Part shown: piece by piece, positions 23,008 through 35,842 of the stretch
How the letters are laid out: every line of letters begins with the position of its first letter
How positions within the stretch are numbered: the stretch's first letter is position 1
From: Miscanthus floridulus
Lineage: Eukaryota > Streptophyta > Magnoliopsida > Poales > Poaceae
Length of the DNA: 64,000 nucleotides
Reading direction: 5' to 3'
Assembly: GCF_019320115.1 (NCBI RefSeq)
Contig: NC_089598.1
Span: 85,445,844-85,509,843 of the forward strand
Position numbers and translations under genes: made by a program
The notes under the pieces: generated by a model
The model's input: the letters and a program-made list of their open reading frames with translations, nothing else
The model's database searches: none
What the model was told of the DNA's origin: nothing

Positions 23008-24560
23008 TGTTGGGTTTCGGTGATTAATAACAATACAAGATTACTATGACTAACGTGTGTTTTGCAGAGGCAATTAAGTTAGGTCATGGTAATGAAGATC
23101 AATTGGGCAATCAAGGTGGTCATGCCCCTACGATGGAAATCATTTCGGTTTTCAAAGGATGGACGACAAGGTTAAGGATGACTAGTTCTAAGTGTCGATT
23201 TGAGTTGGAGTGACACTTAGAGTAGTTCAGGACTTTGTTTTTCCTTTGGTCGTACTATTAAGGGGGGTATGGACGGGTAGCTTGACCTAGATGAGTCTAG
23301 TGAGTTAGGTGTGGTGCACACTTGTTAAAACTAGCACTAGGTAGCTCCACAACAGCCCTATGATCCTATGGAGCAAACTTCATTCACATATGTTCGAGAG
23401 TTGGAAGTGAATGGAGGGTCAAATGCTGACCAGACGCTGGCTCCGGTGCGACCGGACGCTGGCCGCAGGGTCCGGTCAGTTCATTTGATCAAGGTGTTTG
23501 CGTTCGGTGCGACTGGACGCTGGAGTGGTCAAGTGACCGGACGCTGAGAGGCAGCGTTCGGTCGACTCCAGTAAGGTTCCAGAGAAGGAAATCTACGACC
23601 GGACGCGTCCGGTCAATACTGACCGGACCTTGAAAAATCCAGCGTCCGATCGAGTACAGTAAGCATCCAGTGAGGGTTTAATGCGACCGGATGCGTCCGG
23701 TCAGTGGTGATCGGACCCTGCCAGCGTCCGGTCAACACTTAAACACTAGTGTGCGGGTTGAACTGACCGAGGCGTCCGGTCAACATGACCGGAGCGTCCG
23801 ATCACCCCGCAGATGCACACAACGGTTCGTTTTTCAGGCTGCCTTATAAATAGAATCTTCACTCGTGTGTGGAGTCACTTTTGCTCATTCCAACAGCTGA
23901 GAAACACGTTTGTGAGTGCCAAGAAGAGCAAGGTCCTAGTGAGGTGATTGAGATTCATGAATCCAAGAGAGTAGCCTCATTAGTGAATCAAGAGTAGCAA
24001 AGTGTGCATCCACCGTTCTCATTAGGCTTCGAGTGGTCAAGTGAGAGTTCGTGCTTGTTACTCTTGGTGATCGCCATCACCTAGACGGCTTGGTGGTGAT
24101 TGGGAGCTTGGTGATCACCCGACGGAGCTTGTGGGTGACCCAACTCAAGTTGTGAGCGGTTTTGGGTGATTCGCCGCGACGGAGTATCGAAGAATCAACC
24201 CGTAGAGAGCACTTGATCCTTGTGCGGATCAAGGGAGAGCTACACCCTTGCGCGGGTGCTCCAACGAGGACTAGTGGGGAGTGGCGACTCTCCGATACCT
24301 CGGCAAAACATCACCGCGTTCCTCTCTCTCTATTTACTTTGAGCATTTACTTTGAGCATTTCAATACTTGTCTTTACATTCATAGAATTGTCATGCTAGA
24401 GTAAGTTTGGAACATACGTTGCAAGTCCGTTGTGCGTTAGATTAATAGAAGCACTTTTCTAGGCACAAGGGGTTAATTGGACTAACCGTAGGATTTAATT
24501 ATTACAAGAAAATTTAGAATTAGCCTAATTCACCCCCTCTTGGGCATCTTGATCCTTTCA
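23008..24560 (+). repeat. 5' LTR of a Ty1/copia SIRE/Maximus-type element
   Basis: It starts TGTTGGGTTTCGGTG and ends CTTGATCCTTTCA (TG..CA), 1,553 bp, directly followed by a Met-tRNA-type primer site. A dense cluster of GACCGGACGC / GCGTCCGGTC motifs lies at 23,428-23,812. The U3/U5 boundary is not defined; GCCTTATAAATAGAATC near 23,840 is a plausible TATA box. The matching 3' LTR is not in the window. The five bases before it are CCCCT. Confidence 0.8.
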
Positions 24561-24562
24561 AT

Positions 24563-24575
24563 TGGTATCGGAGCC
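24563..24575 (+). other. Primer-binding site of the copia element (initiator Met tRNA type)
   Basis: TGGTATCGGAGCC lies two bases after the LTR end. It differs by one base from the usual TGGTATCAGAGCC complement of the initiator methionine tRNA 3' end. Confidence 0.85.
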
Positions 24576-24613
24576 TCGTGCTCACGTTTTTAAGCTTAAC
24601 CGCTTAGAGCAAG

Positions 24614-26942
24614 ATGTCTCACGGGGATGGACCTCCATCTATCTTTGAGGGAGATGATTTTCCTTATTGGAAAATTTGCATGGAGGCGTACTTAGAAGCT
24701 CTAGACGTTGGAATACTTAGAGCCGCCTCACATGGTTTTCCAAGACCTAGGAATCCCGCACAACTACAAGGCGATGAGGTTAATTATGAAAAATGGAATG
24801 CAAAGGCTCGCAACACCATCTTTAGAGGCCTTTGCAAAGATGTGTTCAACCGTGTAAGGAACCACAAAGACGCCCATGCACTATGGTCGGACGTTTGTGC
24901 GCTCCATGAGGGAACTAAGAGTGAGCGTGAGGAACGCTATTATCTTGTTATTAAAAAGCTAAATTCATTTGAGATGCTTCCTAAAGAATGTGCTAATGAG
25001 ATATATTCACGTTTGAATGTTCTTGTAGAGGAAGTCAATGGGCTTGGACTAACTCAAATGTCACCATCCGACGTTGTGAGAAAAATCTTGAGTGTCCTCC
25101 CCATTGACAAATATGGCCATATTGTGACCGTGCTACACCAAGGTGATCTTTCCACCGCTACACCGACACAAATCTTGGGAAAGATCAATGCTAATGAGAT
25201 GTACATGCACATCACACCTCAAGATGGTTCATCCTCTACAAAGAAGAAAGAAAAAGACTTAGCCTTCAAAGCTAGCCAAGAGAAGGGGAAAGCAAGACTT
25301 GAGTATGAGAGCTCAAGTGATGAAGAAGATGATGATGAAAGCCTTGCTCTCATGGTAAAGAAGACCGCCAAGATGCTAAAGAAGCTAAACAAGAATGGCA
25401 TCAAGTTTGATGGCAAGAAGAAAAAGTTCTTCACTAGCTCAAGAATGAAGCCAATCTCCAAAATGGATTGCTTCAATTGTGGTGAGCTTGGTCATCTAGC
25501 ACATCAATGCACAAAGCCCAAGAAAGATAAGTACAAGAACAAGTACAAGGGCAAGAAAGATGACTCAAGCAATGAAGAAGAAGATGAGAAGAAGAAGAAC
25601 AAGCCATACAAGAAGAGGGAATTCCACAAGAAGAAGAAGAGTGGAAAGGCTTACATTGTCGGTGATTGGCTCACGGACATTGATTCATCTAGTGGATCAT
25701 CCGATAATGATAGTGACAATGAGAAGGTGGCCGCCATTGCTATTGATCTTTCATCTTCACCGCCACCACCGCCATCATCCTCTACACACCTATGCCTTAT
25801 GGTCAAGGGTGAACACAAGGTATATAATGATGATGATAGTAGTGGTGATGAGCATGCTAGTGATGATGATAGTGATAGCGATAGTGATGATGATGACACC
25901 TTCTTATGATGATCTTGTTAAAATACTAAGAAAATATACTAAGATCATTAGAAATAGAGGAGCTAAAATTGGAAAACTAGATGCTAAGAATGATTCACTT
26001 TTAGCAAAATGTGATACAATGGATAAGGCTAATGTTGAGCTCAAAGAAACAAATGATGCTATAACATCCAAACTCAAGGAGCTAAAATCTTCTAAGAAAG
26101 AACTTAAAGATAAACATGATAAACTTAAGTGGGTGCACAATGAGCTCATCACTGGCCACAACAAGCTAAAAGATGAATATACAACTCTAAAGATTAATTA
26201 TGATACTCTTGTTATTGCCCAAGAATTTCTACCAAATGAGCCACATGATGCTACTAACCATGTTGTCAAGATTAATATAGCTACATCATGTGACGACTTA
26301 ATTGATGAGAGCATTGAGCAAGGATCTAGTGGCAAAGGCAAGCAAGTGGTTGAGTGCAATGACTATAATGAGTATATCAAGCTCAAGAATGCAAATGAAA
26401 AGCTCATGAAAGATCTTGAAGAGATAAAGAGCCACAACACCATTGTGCTAGAAACCCTTGATCATGATGAAGAGTTGATCCTTGAGAATGAGAAGCTCAA
26501 AGAAGAGAACAAGAGGCTAAAGGAAGAGAAGAACAATGATGTTCTCAAAGAAGAGAATAAAAAGCTCAAGATGGAGAAAGAACATCTCAAGGTTGGATTG
26601 AGCAAGTTTGCAAGAGGCAAGCATCTTCAAAGTGAGCTTCTAATGAACACCGTCATGAAGATGGATAGAAGTGGCATTGGATATGTGGCACATGTAGAGA
26701 AGAAGAAGGCTCAAGTTCAACAACAACAATCAAAGCTAAAGCCAAAGCCAAAGAGATGCTTTGAGTGTGGACAAGAAGGCCACTTTGCTCATGAGTGCCA
26801 AACTCCACAACCACAACCCTTTCCCAAGCATGCTAGACCCTTTGCCTTCAATGCTCACTACATGCTTAGAAAGGATTCTAGTGGAAAGATGAAAGTTATG
26901 TTCTCAGGACCTTCTAACAAGAATAGGCCTAAGAAGATTTAG
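24614..26942 (+). pseudogene. Copia gag, frame-broken
   Basis: The first frame (24,614-25,909, 431 codons) has a UBN2-type Gag core (FEGDDFPYWKICMEAYL near the start, then DVVRKILSVLP), an acidic/Lys-rich stretch and a CCHC knuckle CFNCGELGHLAHQC at about 25,467. An Asp/Ser-rich tract follows and the frame ends at 25,909. The adjacent frame then continues to 26,942 with a long Lys/Glu/Leu-rich coiled coil (about 25,950-26,650) and a second knuckle, CFECGQEGHFAHEC at about 26,758. Homologous Gags of the SIRE group join these parts in one protein, so a frame shift near 25,900 is inferred. The frame closes with TAG at 26,940 where a Trp codon would be expected. Non-functional as read. Confidence 0.85.
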
Positions 26943-27020
26943 GTTGCAAAGTCACTTGTTGAGAAGGTGAAGGGCCCTCAACAAGTTTGGGTTCCTAAAG
27001 CTTGAATCTCTTGTGTGTAG

Positions 27021-30000
27021 GTGAACTACAAGACTAGTGGAAGTCATTGGGTTATTGATAGTGGTTGCACTCAACATATGACCGGTGATCCTCGTATGTT
27101 CACCTCACTAGATGAAGAGGTAGATGGACAAGAGAGAATAACATTTGGAGATAACTCAAAGGGCAAGGTTAAAGGATTGGGCAAAGTGGCAATATCAAAT
27201 GATCATTCCATCTCTAATGTGCTTTATGTTGCTTCATTGAGTTTCAACTTGCTATCCGTTGGACAATTGTGTGATCTTGGCTTCTAATGCTTGTTCACTG
27301 AGAAGGAGGTTGTTGTATCCAAGGTGGATGATAATCAAGTGATATTCAATGGATTTAGATACAACAACTTATATCTAGTGGACTTCACCTCCGAAGATGC
27401 AAACTTGAAGACTTGCCTATTCACCAAAACTACACTTGGGTGGCTATGGCATAGAAGACTTACTCATGTTGGTATGAGTTCACTCAAGAAACTAATGAAA
27501 AATGATTTGGTGAGAGGGTTGAAGGATGTGAAGTTTGAGAAGGACAAGCTTTGTAGTGTATGTCAAGCCGGCAAGCAAGTTGCAAATACCCATCCAACAA
27601 AAACTTTCATGTCAACCACAAGAGTGCTAGAACTCCTTCACATAGATTTATTTGGACCAACAACATACAAGAGTTTGGGAGGAAATCTTTATTGTCTTGT
27701 GATAGTGGATGATTATTCAAGGTATACATGGGTATTATTCCTTCATGACAAATCCAAAGTTACATCTTGCTTCAAGAAGTTTGCCAAGAGAGCATAAAAT
27801 GAATTTGAAGTGAAGCTCAAGAAAATTAGAAGTGATAATGGCAAAGAGTTTGACAACACAAACATTGAAGCTTATTGTGATGAAGTTGGAATCAAACATG
27901 AAGTCTCCGCAACTTATACTCCTCAACAAAATGGTGTGGTTGAGAGGAAGAACTGGACTTTGATCACTCTTGTAAGGACAATGCTAGATGAGTACAACAC
28001 CCTCGAAGCCTTTTGGGCGGAAGCAATCAACACCGCATGCTATGCATCCAACAACCTATTCCTTCAAAAGTTCCTTGGCAAGACACCTTATGAGTTGCTC
28101 AATGAGAAGAAGCCGAACGTCTCCTTCTTTAGGGTGTTTGGTTGCAAATGCTATATCTACAAGAAGCGGCAACACCTAGGGAAGTTTCAAAGACATTGTG
28201 ATATTGGTTTTCTTGTTGGTTACTCATCGAAGTCCAAAGCATATAGAGTATTTAATCATGCCACCGGCTTGGTTGAAGAAACATATGATGTGGAATTTGA
28301 TGAATCTAACGGCTCCCAAGGAGCACATGAGAATCTTGATGATGTAGGTGATGAACCATTGAGGGAGGCAATGAAGAACATTCCGGTGGGAGACATCAAG
28401 CCTAAAGATGATGAAGATGATGTACAAGTCATTGATCAACCTTCTTCATCAAGTATGCCACAAGATGGTGAAAAGATAGGAGAGTAGAAAATGAAGATAC
28501 TCATGTCTCTCATGAGCAAATGGTGGTACAAGCACAAGATGTTGATGCTCCACAACCTCCTCCTCAAGTGGTCAATAGAAGAAATACACCTCTCCTACAA
28601 GATCATCCACAAGATCTCATCATAGGGAGTCCATCAAAGAGAGTGATGACTAGATCTCAAAAACTTGCTTCATTTATTGCTCATTACTCTTTTGTCTCTT
28701 GCTATGAGCCCACCAAGGTAGAAGAAGCTCTTAAGGATCCGGATTGGATCAATGCCATGCATGAAGAGTTGAACAACTTCACCCGCAATGAAGTTTGGAC
28801 TCTTGAAGAGCGACCAAAAGGAGCAAGAGTCATTGGAACAAAGTGGGTGTTCCGCAACAAGCAAGATGATCAAGGTATTATTGTGAGGAATAAGGCAAGA
28901 CTAGTTGCAAAGGGGTTCTCTCAAGTTGAAGGTTTAGATTTTAGAGAGACTTTTGCACCGGTTGCAAGACTAGAAGCCATTCGTATCCTACTTGCATATG
29001 CATCACATCATGAAATAAAATTATATCAAATGGATGTAAAAAGTGCATTTTTAAATGGCTTTATTAATGAATTAGTCTATGTTGATCACCCCCCAGGTTT
29101 GAAGACCCTAGATATCCTAATCATGTTTATAGGTTGTCCAAGGCACTATATGGGCTTAAGCAAGCCCCAAGAGCTTGGTATGAGCGGCTTTGGGACTTCC
29201 TCATTGAGAAGGGCTTCACCATTGGGAAGGTCGACACCACACAATTCACCAAGAAGCTTGATGGGCATATCTTCATTTGTCAAGTGTATGTTGATGATAT
29301 CATCTTTGGATCATCAAATGAAGACTCATGCAAAGAATTTGGTGAATTGATGTCGAAGGAGTTCGAGATGTCAATGATTGGAGAGCTTACATTCTTTCTT
29401 GGTTTTCAAGTCAAGCAAATGAAAGAAGGCATCTTCATCTCTCAAGAGAAATACACAAAAGATCTTCTCAAGAGATTCAAGATGGATGAATGTAAGCCAA
29501 TCAAGACACCAATGCCTACTAATGGACATCTCGACCTAGATGAGGGAGGTAACCCGGTTGATCAAACTCTCTACCATTCTATGATTGGTAGCTTGTTATA
29601 TTTAACCGCATCTAGGCCCGACATCATGTTTAGTGTGTGTATGTGTGCTAGATTTCAAGCTAATTCTAAGGAAACACATTTAATTGCCGTAAAAAGAATC
29701 CTTAGGTACCTTAAGCACACACCAAGTATTGGCCTTTGGTATCCCAAAGGAGCTATATTTGAATTAGTGGGCTATTCCGATTCGGATTATGCCGGTTGCA
29801 AAGTTGATAGAAAAAGCACATCCGGAGGGTGCCATTTGCTTGGTAGATCACTTGTGTCTTGGTCCTCCAAGAAACAAAATAGTGTGGCTTTGTCCACCGC
29901 CGAAGTGGAATATATTGCCGCGGGTGCTTGTTGTGTACAAATATTATACATGAAACAAACGTTGCTAGACTATGGTGTAGTTCTAGAAAAAGTACCTCTT

Positions 30001-30246
30001 TTGTGCGACAATGAAAGTGCGGTAAAACTTGCAAATAACCCGGTTCAACACTCTCGCACCAAGCACATAGATATCCGCCATCACTTTCTAAGAGATCATG
30101 TTGCTAAAAATGATATATCACTAGAAGGTGTAAGGACCGAAGATCAATTAGCGGATATCTTCACTAAACCGCTAGATGAGGCTACATTTTGTAGATTGCG
30201 GAACGAGCTCAATGTACTTGATTTTAGTAACTTCACTACAAGATGA
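27021..30246 (+). pseudogene. Copia pol: protease, integrase, reverse transcriptase, RNase H (degenerate)
   Basis: The order PR-IN-RT-RH identifies Ty1/copia. The protease has WVIDSGCTQHMTGD (27,051 on). TAA at 27,285 breaks the frame. The GAG-pre-integrase part has LWHRRLTHVGMSSLKKLM and a CxxC (CSVCQAGKQ). The integrase core has HIDLFGP, IRSDNGKEF and TPQQNGVVERKN, and is interrupted by TAA at 27,795. A frame change occurs near 28,470-28,520, before RT ([33 protein letters not shown]). Another occurs near 29,100; then the YVDDIIFGS active site, RNase H (YSDSDYAGCKVDRKSTSGG; STAEVEYIA) and the end signature ADIFTKPL follow. Several independent lesions show an old, immobile copy. Confidence 0.9.
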
Positions 30247-31288
30247 GCTTGTGTTGTCCCTTGCATTCATTGTAATATACAACATGTTTAATTCATGGCA
30301 ATGCATATAGGGCTTGTCTAACATGGTTAAGATAACCGGCGAAAAGCGTGTGAAGAAGCTTAACCTTGGATCAAACTTGACAAGCAACTAGATTTACTTA
30401 CAAGTATTGCATATGCATGAATGATTGTTTTGTCGTTTTGTTCCATTTGCTCTCTTATTGCCTATTTTCTTAAAATGAATTATAGCCTAAGGCAAAATAT
30501 TTTGAAAAACTTGAGGGTTTGAGAGAGGTCACTCACATCAGTCCCAATTGGTATCTATTTGGATCTTATCTAAGTTGGGACTTGATTGGGAACAGGCAGC
30601 GCGAAGAAACTTTGAAGATTTGCTGGAAAAGAGTGACCGGACGCTGCACCGGACTCTGATGTCCAGCGTTCGGTCAGTTCACAGGAGGTGAACTTGCTGC
30701 GAAGGAGTGACCAGACTCTGTGTTTCAGCGTTTGGTCAGAAAACGTTCAGCGTCCGGTCATGTGAAGAAGACGAAGAAGAGTTGACCGGACCTTGCCTGC
30801 GTCCGGTCATGGACCACCGGACGCGTCCGGTCATGATTCCAGAGGATTTGGACCTCTCTGGAATCGACCGGACGCTGGGTGATAGCGTCCGGTCGCTACC
30901 ACCGGAGCGTCCAGTCAGTAGAAAACATGCGGAATCAGATCTCTTTCCCCGTTTCCTTCTCTGTTACGCGTGGGGTCATCATTTAACCGCAGCCGTCACG
31001 AGCATTCTTGACCTAACCCCGTACGTCACCATCACCGAGCCTCCCGTATGCCGTGCCCTAGCCGCCGCAGGTCTCTCGTGCCTGAGTGCCGCACCGCCGC
31101 AGCTGTCGTCTCCACGCCGCCGTTGTCCCGTGCCTCCGCCTCCGCACAGCCATGCCCGTGCTGAACCGCCACCGCCACCTGCGCCATTGTTCCCGCGCGC
31201 CACCGTAGAGAGCCTGTGTGCCTGCTTGCGCTGACCACACCACACCACTGCCCCAGTGCCCTACCTCCACACCAATGCAGCTCGTATT
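30247..31288 (+). other. Copia post-pol spacer with TCCGGTCA motif cluster
   Basis: After the RNase H stop comes 380 bases of AT-rich DNA, then a cluster of GACCGGACGCTG / AGCGTCCGGTC motifs at 30,636-30,920, like that in the 5' LTR. A Pro/Ala-rich GC-rich stretch (30,980-31,270) with a 175-codon ORF of no known domain ends the segment. The Tekay element interrupts it at 31,294. The continuation is taken to be 45,889 onward. Confidence 0.55.
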
Positions 31289-31293
31289 GTCTC

Positions 31294-34200
31294 TGTAACA
31301 GAACCGACCAATTTATAAGAGCACAAGTACAAAAGCAATCACTAGAGTGATCAAACCGTCATACTTGGACCCATATAAACCCGGTAGTCAACTGAAACCA
31401 CGAAGGATTTCAGACCAACTTGCATACAACCAAGATCACAGTAATTCAACATAACAAGCCACATGTTACATCCATTTCACAAGTAGTTCATAAGTACCAC
31501 ATACATCAGAGTACACATAGTTATTACAAAACGAGTTCACAAATAGCGGAAGCAAATTAGTTTAACACCATCGCACACACTTAGTTCAAATACAAGCCAG
31601 TACCATAGTCATATCCAGCAAAAGCAGTAAGATGAGATAACATAGATGATCATGCCCATGATCTAGTCTTCATCCCCCGCAGGGTGGAGACAATACTTGC
31701 AGTAGCCGTTATATAGCACGTCATCTGCAACAAGGGGAAATAAACCCTGAGTACGAGAAGGTACTCAGCTAGACTTACCCGTCGGAAACCAGAAATAAAT
31801 GACACCAAGGATTATGCAAGGCTTTATCGGTGGGTCTAGCTTGACAAGCATTTTGCAAAAACGCTTTAGTGATACGAGAGCATAATTAGATTTATGAGTA
31901 AGCAGCAATTTAACAATATTAACCTATCGACTAGATTAGCACCTATACTAGAGCAAGCAATTGATTAACTCCAAACATTAGTAACCATATCCGGTATAAT
32001 GTGGTATCATCATCATCAATTTAACCATCAAGTTCAATTAAGTGCATCTACGTTGCCGCTGCTCAGTCAAGTTCTCACTATCCGGGAGAGACGGCGATTC
32101 GAATCGATTCCTATCCAGCTGGAGGGGTATTCCTAACACAAACCCAGGCATACCTCATGAAGGCAGCCTTAGGTCACCTTTGGTACATCTCAGGAATCGC
32201 GGCTCTGAGCAGCGCCGCACCCTCAGGGAGTCCACTCTGCCAGGTGGTCAATCTCACCTCGAACTTACGCCAATAGCTCCCCGCACATCCTTACTACCAC
32301 CAGGGTGCGCACTTTCACTTCTCGGTCTTCCGGCCTGAGTTGAGCTACTCGGCTTCGCGGTCGGAATGAGTTATCCGGCCAACTAAGTGATAGGCATGCG
32401 TTCAACACAACATAACATGAGGACGTACAGCGAATCGGTCCTTAACCGACACAGACGGGGATAGATCCACAACCAAGACCTCCTTGCCTTGTTGCTTCTC
32501 TATCGACCTCCCGCTCGGTCACAATTCATTATTAACACATGGTTATTCTCCACGATAGCGATTATAGCCAATCGTGATCAGACATTTTTCTAATATGCAG
32601 GTGACAGGAAATCACCCGACTTTTACCGGTCTAAGCATGGCTAAGCTATGATTCGCTCCTGGACCTAAATAGGATTCAGGGTACGTATACTGGCCAAGGA
32701 ATAGGTATATATGCAACAAGTGTTCACATCCAATTCCTATCACTTAATGCATCAATAAATAAAGATACTCAAAGTAACCATTTTGAAAACATAGGAGTCT
32801 TAGAATGCTCCGGAGCTTGCCTTTTAGAAAAGATGAAGGTTGGTGATCGGGGCACTCAAGAACTTCTTCGTTGACTCCTTCTTCGGGGGCCTGCACCTCC
32901 TGCTCCTGAGCTTGCTGCTGCTCCTCCGGAAGTACTGGCTCGAATTCTAGAAGCGTAACTCCCTCCGGAACACCTATTGCATGCATATGCATAGTAAGAA
33001 TCGTGCATGCACAAGAGATGGAAGATGATGATGGAATGTATAGCCATGTATGAATGGATCGTAGTAAGTGTTTACGAACGCATTACTGGACACTCGTTTA
33101 CCGAGTAAGACTAGCCCTATTCAAATCACTTTAAGCATATTTCTAACTTAACTGAAAGAACAAGATTAACTTACCTAACTTGCATAACCTAAGATAAAGA
33201 TGCTCATCTTCAGTTAAGGGCCTAACACCTAGGAACAGTACCATGAACTTAGAATAGTAAAGACATACTTAAAATAACAGTTAAAGTTTCATATGCAACA
33301 AGTAGTCACTTAATTCAATCATAACCAGAGTTCTATAAATCCAAATGACTTGCAAGAGGACATTCTGGAAAGCTCATGAAATTCTCTACAATTCATTTGT
33401 AAACATCACAGCATGATTCTTACGTTAACCAAACTGAATTCCAGTAAATCTAGAATCTGTCCAGAATTGACAGGGTTACTAACTTAATTATTTAATGATG
33501 ATGCAAAAGCCTAATTTGACCAAACAAAGTTTACCAACTTATTTCACACACCAGAGGAACACTAGAAAGTATAGTGCCAACTTCTAAATAAATTATTTAT
33601 TACCCTTTTCTAATTTATTTAATTAATTAGGTGATTAAAGCAATATATAGTAAAACTATTCATAAAAATCTACAAAAATTACAGTAGCTATCTCATGCTG
33701 CACATAGACCATCATAAAAATTTCAAAGCCATAGGACCAACATAACTTGCTGTATCCAAAATAACAGATGACATGTCTAATTTGAGCGTAATTAGGAAAC
33801 CCTAATGAAAAGTGTCAAGCCACAGATTTCACATTTTTCCTAATATCATTCTAGCATAAGAACCTTACTCACCCAATTTTACCTTCACTGGATCTATATA
33901 AAAATTATGAAAATTCACACAAGATCCACCCACTAATAAAAGGAAATTCTATAACTTAAAAACTACACATGCACTAGCTCTGAAATTTTAACCAGAGACT
34001 CTACTACACCAAAATAGAGGACCCACAAAATTTCATAATTTTTTGGACCACAGAAACTCAAGATAAAATTCAAACAAGTTTGCATGTACCCAAAAACACA
34101 TTTCAAAGTCCTATTTAAATCATCAAAAATTTCTAAAATAAGTGCTCATATAATATTTTTGTTAAATACTAGACATTACTAGGAACTCAACAAAATTAGA

Positions 34201-35842
34201 ACCACATCATTTGGATCTACCAACTAGGAGATACACATTTTTGAATCTATATGCCAAACTGTGAAATAAAACAAACAAACAAATAAGAAAACATTCACAG
34301 CCACAGCTGTTGGGCCGGCCCGAGGAACGGCGGCCCGCGAGCAACGCTGGCGCGGCCCAGACATTGGAGCGGCCCACGCTGGGCTCCCGCCTCAGCCACG
34401 GCGGCTGACAAGGCGGACCCACGCGACAGAGAGAGAGGAGCAGGGGAAGGAAGAAGACGACGGCGGGACTCGCCGTCGGCGGCTTCTCCGGTGAAACCAA
34501 TGGCGTTACGGTGCTCACTACAGCAATGCGCAACTGGCTGTGCCCTTGATTGAAGCTTTTGGCGCGGCTACAGGGTCGACGACGAGCAATGGCGGCGCAC
34601 GGCCGCGGCAGGGCCGGCTCCGACGACGCTACAGCGTCAAGGTTCCTAACGGTGACCCTACGGGCTCCGGTGGTACTCCTATGACCTAACGTGAGCCAGA
34701 GGAGGGAATGGAAGTACGCGAGGAGCGCTGGCTGCGAGAAGCGCTACTCCGGCGAGGTCCAACAAGGCGGTGGCGGGGAAAAGATCGGCGATTGACCCTT
34801 ACCGATGCACGATCGACACGCGAACACGGTGGAAAAGGAAGAGGGGACCACGGCGGGGCTCTGGGTAAGCTGGGCAACGCGTTTTTGCCAAGACACGGGA
34901 GCTAGGCGAGGGCGAAGCTCCGGTGGCAATGGCGGGCGGCTTCGGGCTGCGCTGCGGGAGGCGAGAAATGACGAGGCCAGACGCGCACGACGAAGCAAAT
35001 AGGCGAGCGGAGGGGCACGTGGCGTCTTCGTGGTAGCAATGGCCTGACGAGCTGGGGCGGCGCCGGCGTACGACCTCCACTTAGCGCGCGCGGCCAGACA
35101 GCGGTCGGCCACGACGGCCTGAACCCAAAACCCTGTAGCTCCGATTCAGTCGAACCTCAACGCCTGACAGCGTGATTTGGAGTCGATGGATCTCCGAATC
35201 CTTTGGTAATTAGCGCAAACCTCCAAAACGAAAGTTGAAGTACTATGTACCAGCTACAAAACTCCTTTAGAGATCAAAGTCTAATTCACAACAGATAGAG
35301 AGTAAAATCAAGCCAAAGTCGAGCCTGAAAAACTGGAAATGCATTAAACACTTAGAAAATTTTTAAGTGTAGAATCAGCCCTTGTTTCAGGCTTGTGGGC
35401 CCAATTTGAACATGTTCTACACATTTTCATGAGTTGGCTCCTAAACAAAGTTTGTTCCATATAAAATTTGCTACAACTTTGGTTTAGGTTGCTCAGACAT
35501 GCAAACACTCTAAGTTGTACTTTTTAAACAGTCAAAGATAAGAGCTCTAGGGTCAACACAAGTCAACTATTACTTAGAAGTGTAATTAGGTAAGATGGTC
35601 AACATGAACATTGTTGCTAAAGACCTTCTAAGTGTAGCTAAGTTGTTTAAGAGGACATTTGGCACACATTTGCATAGCCCACACATGAGCACACACAATT
35701 GCTAGCATAAACCAAGCAGTTCAAATAGAAACACACATGAAATGATAATATTCATAATGATATGATGCTTATGAATGAGATGATGATGCTCATGCTCATA
35801 TGATGCAAGTGTTTTAGTACAACCATAACACAGGGTGTTACA
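31294..35842 (-). repeat. 3' LTR of the Tekay element (4,549 bp)
   Basis: Nearly identical to 41,340-45,883. By eye I count about 45 substitutions, almost all transitions, and one 5-bp indel near 32,408 (ACACAACATAACATGAGG versus the shorter right copy), which explains the length difference. A GC-rich internal block lies at 34,310-35,110. Small ORFs occur in the sense strand (for example 82 codons at 32,744-32,992) but none has a domain I know. Confidence 0.92.

Noticed and set aside
25880..25920. Programmed frameshift between two parts of the copia Gag
   Set aside because: No slippery site plus structure is apparent, and the element has other frame lesions and stops, so simple decay is more likely.
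34207..35112. ORFs in the GC-rich block of the Tekay LTRs
   Set aside because: Repeated in both LTRs, frame choices differ and no domain is visible; taken as non-coding LTR sequence.
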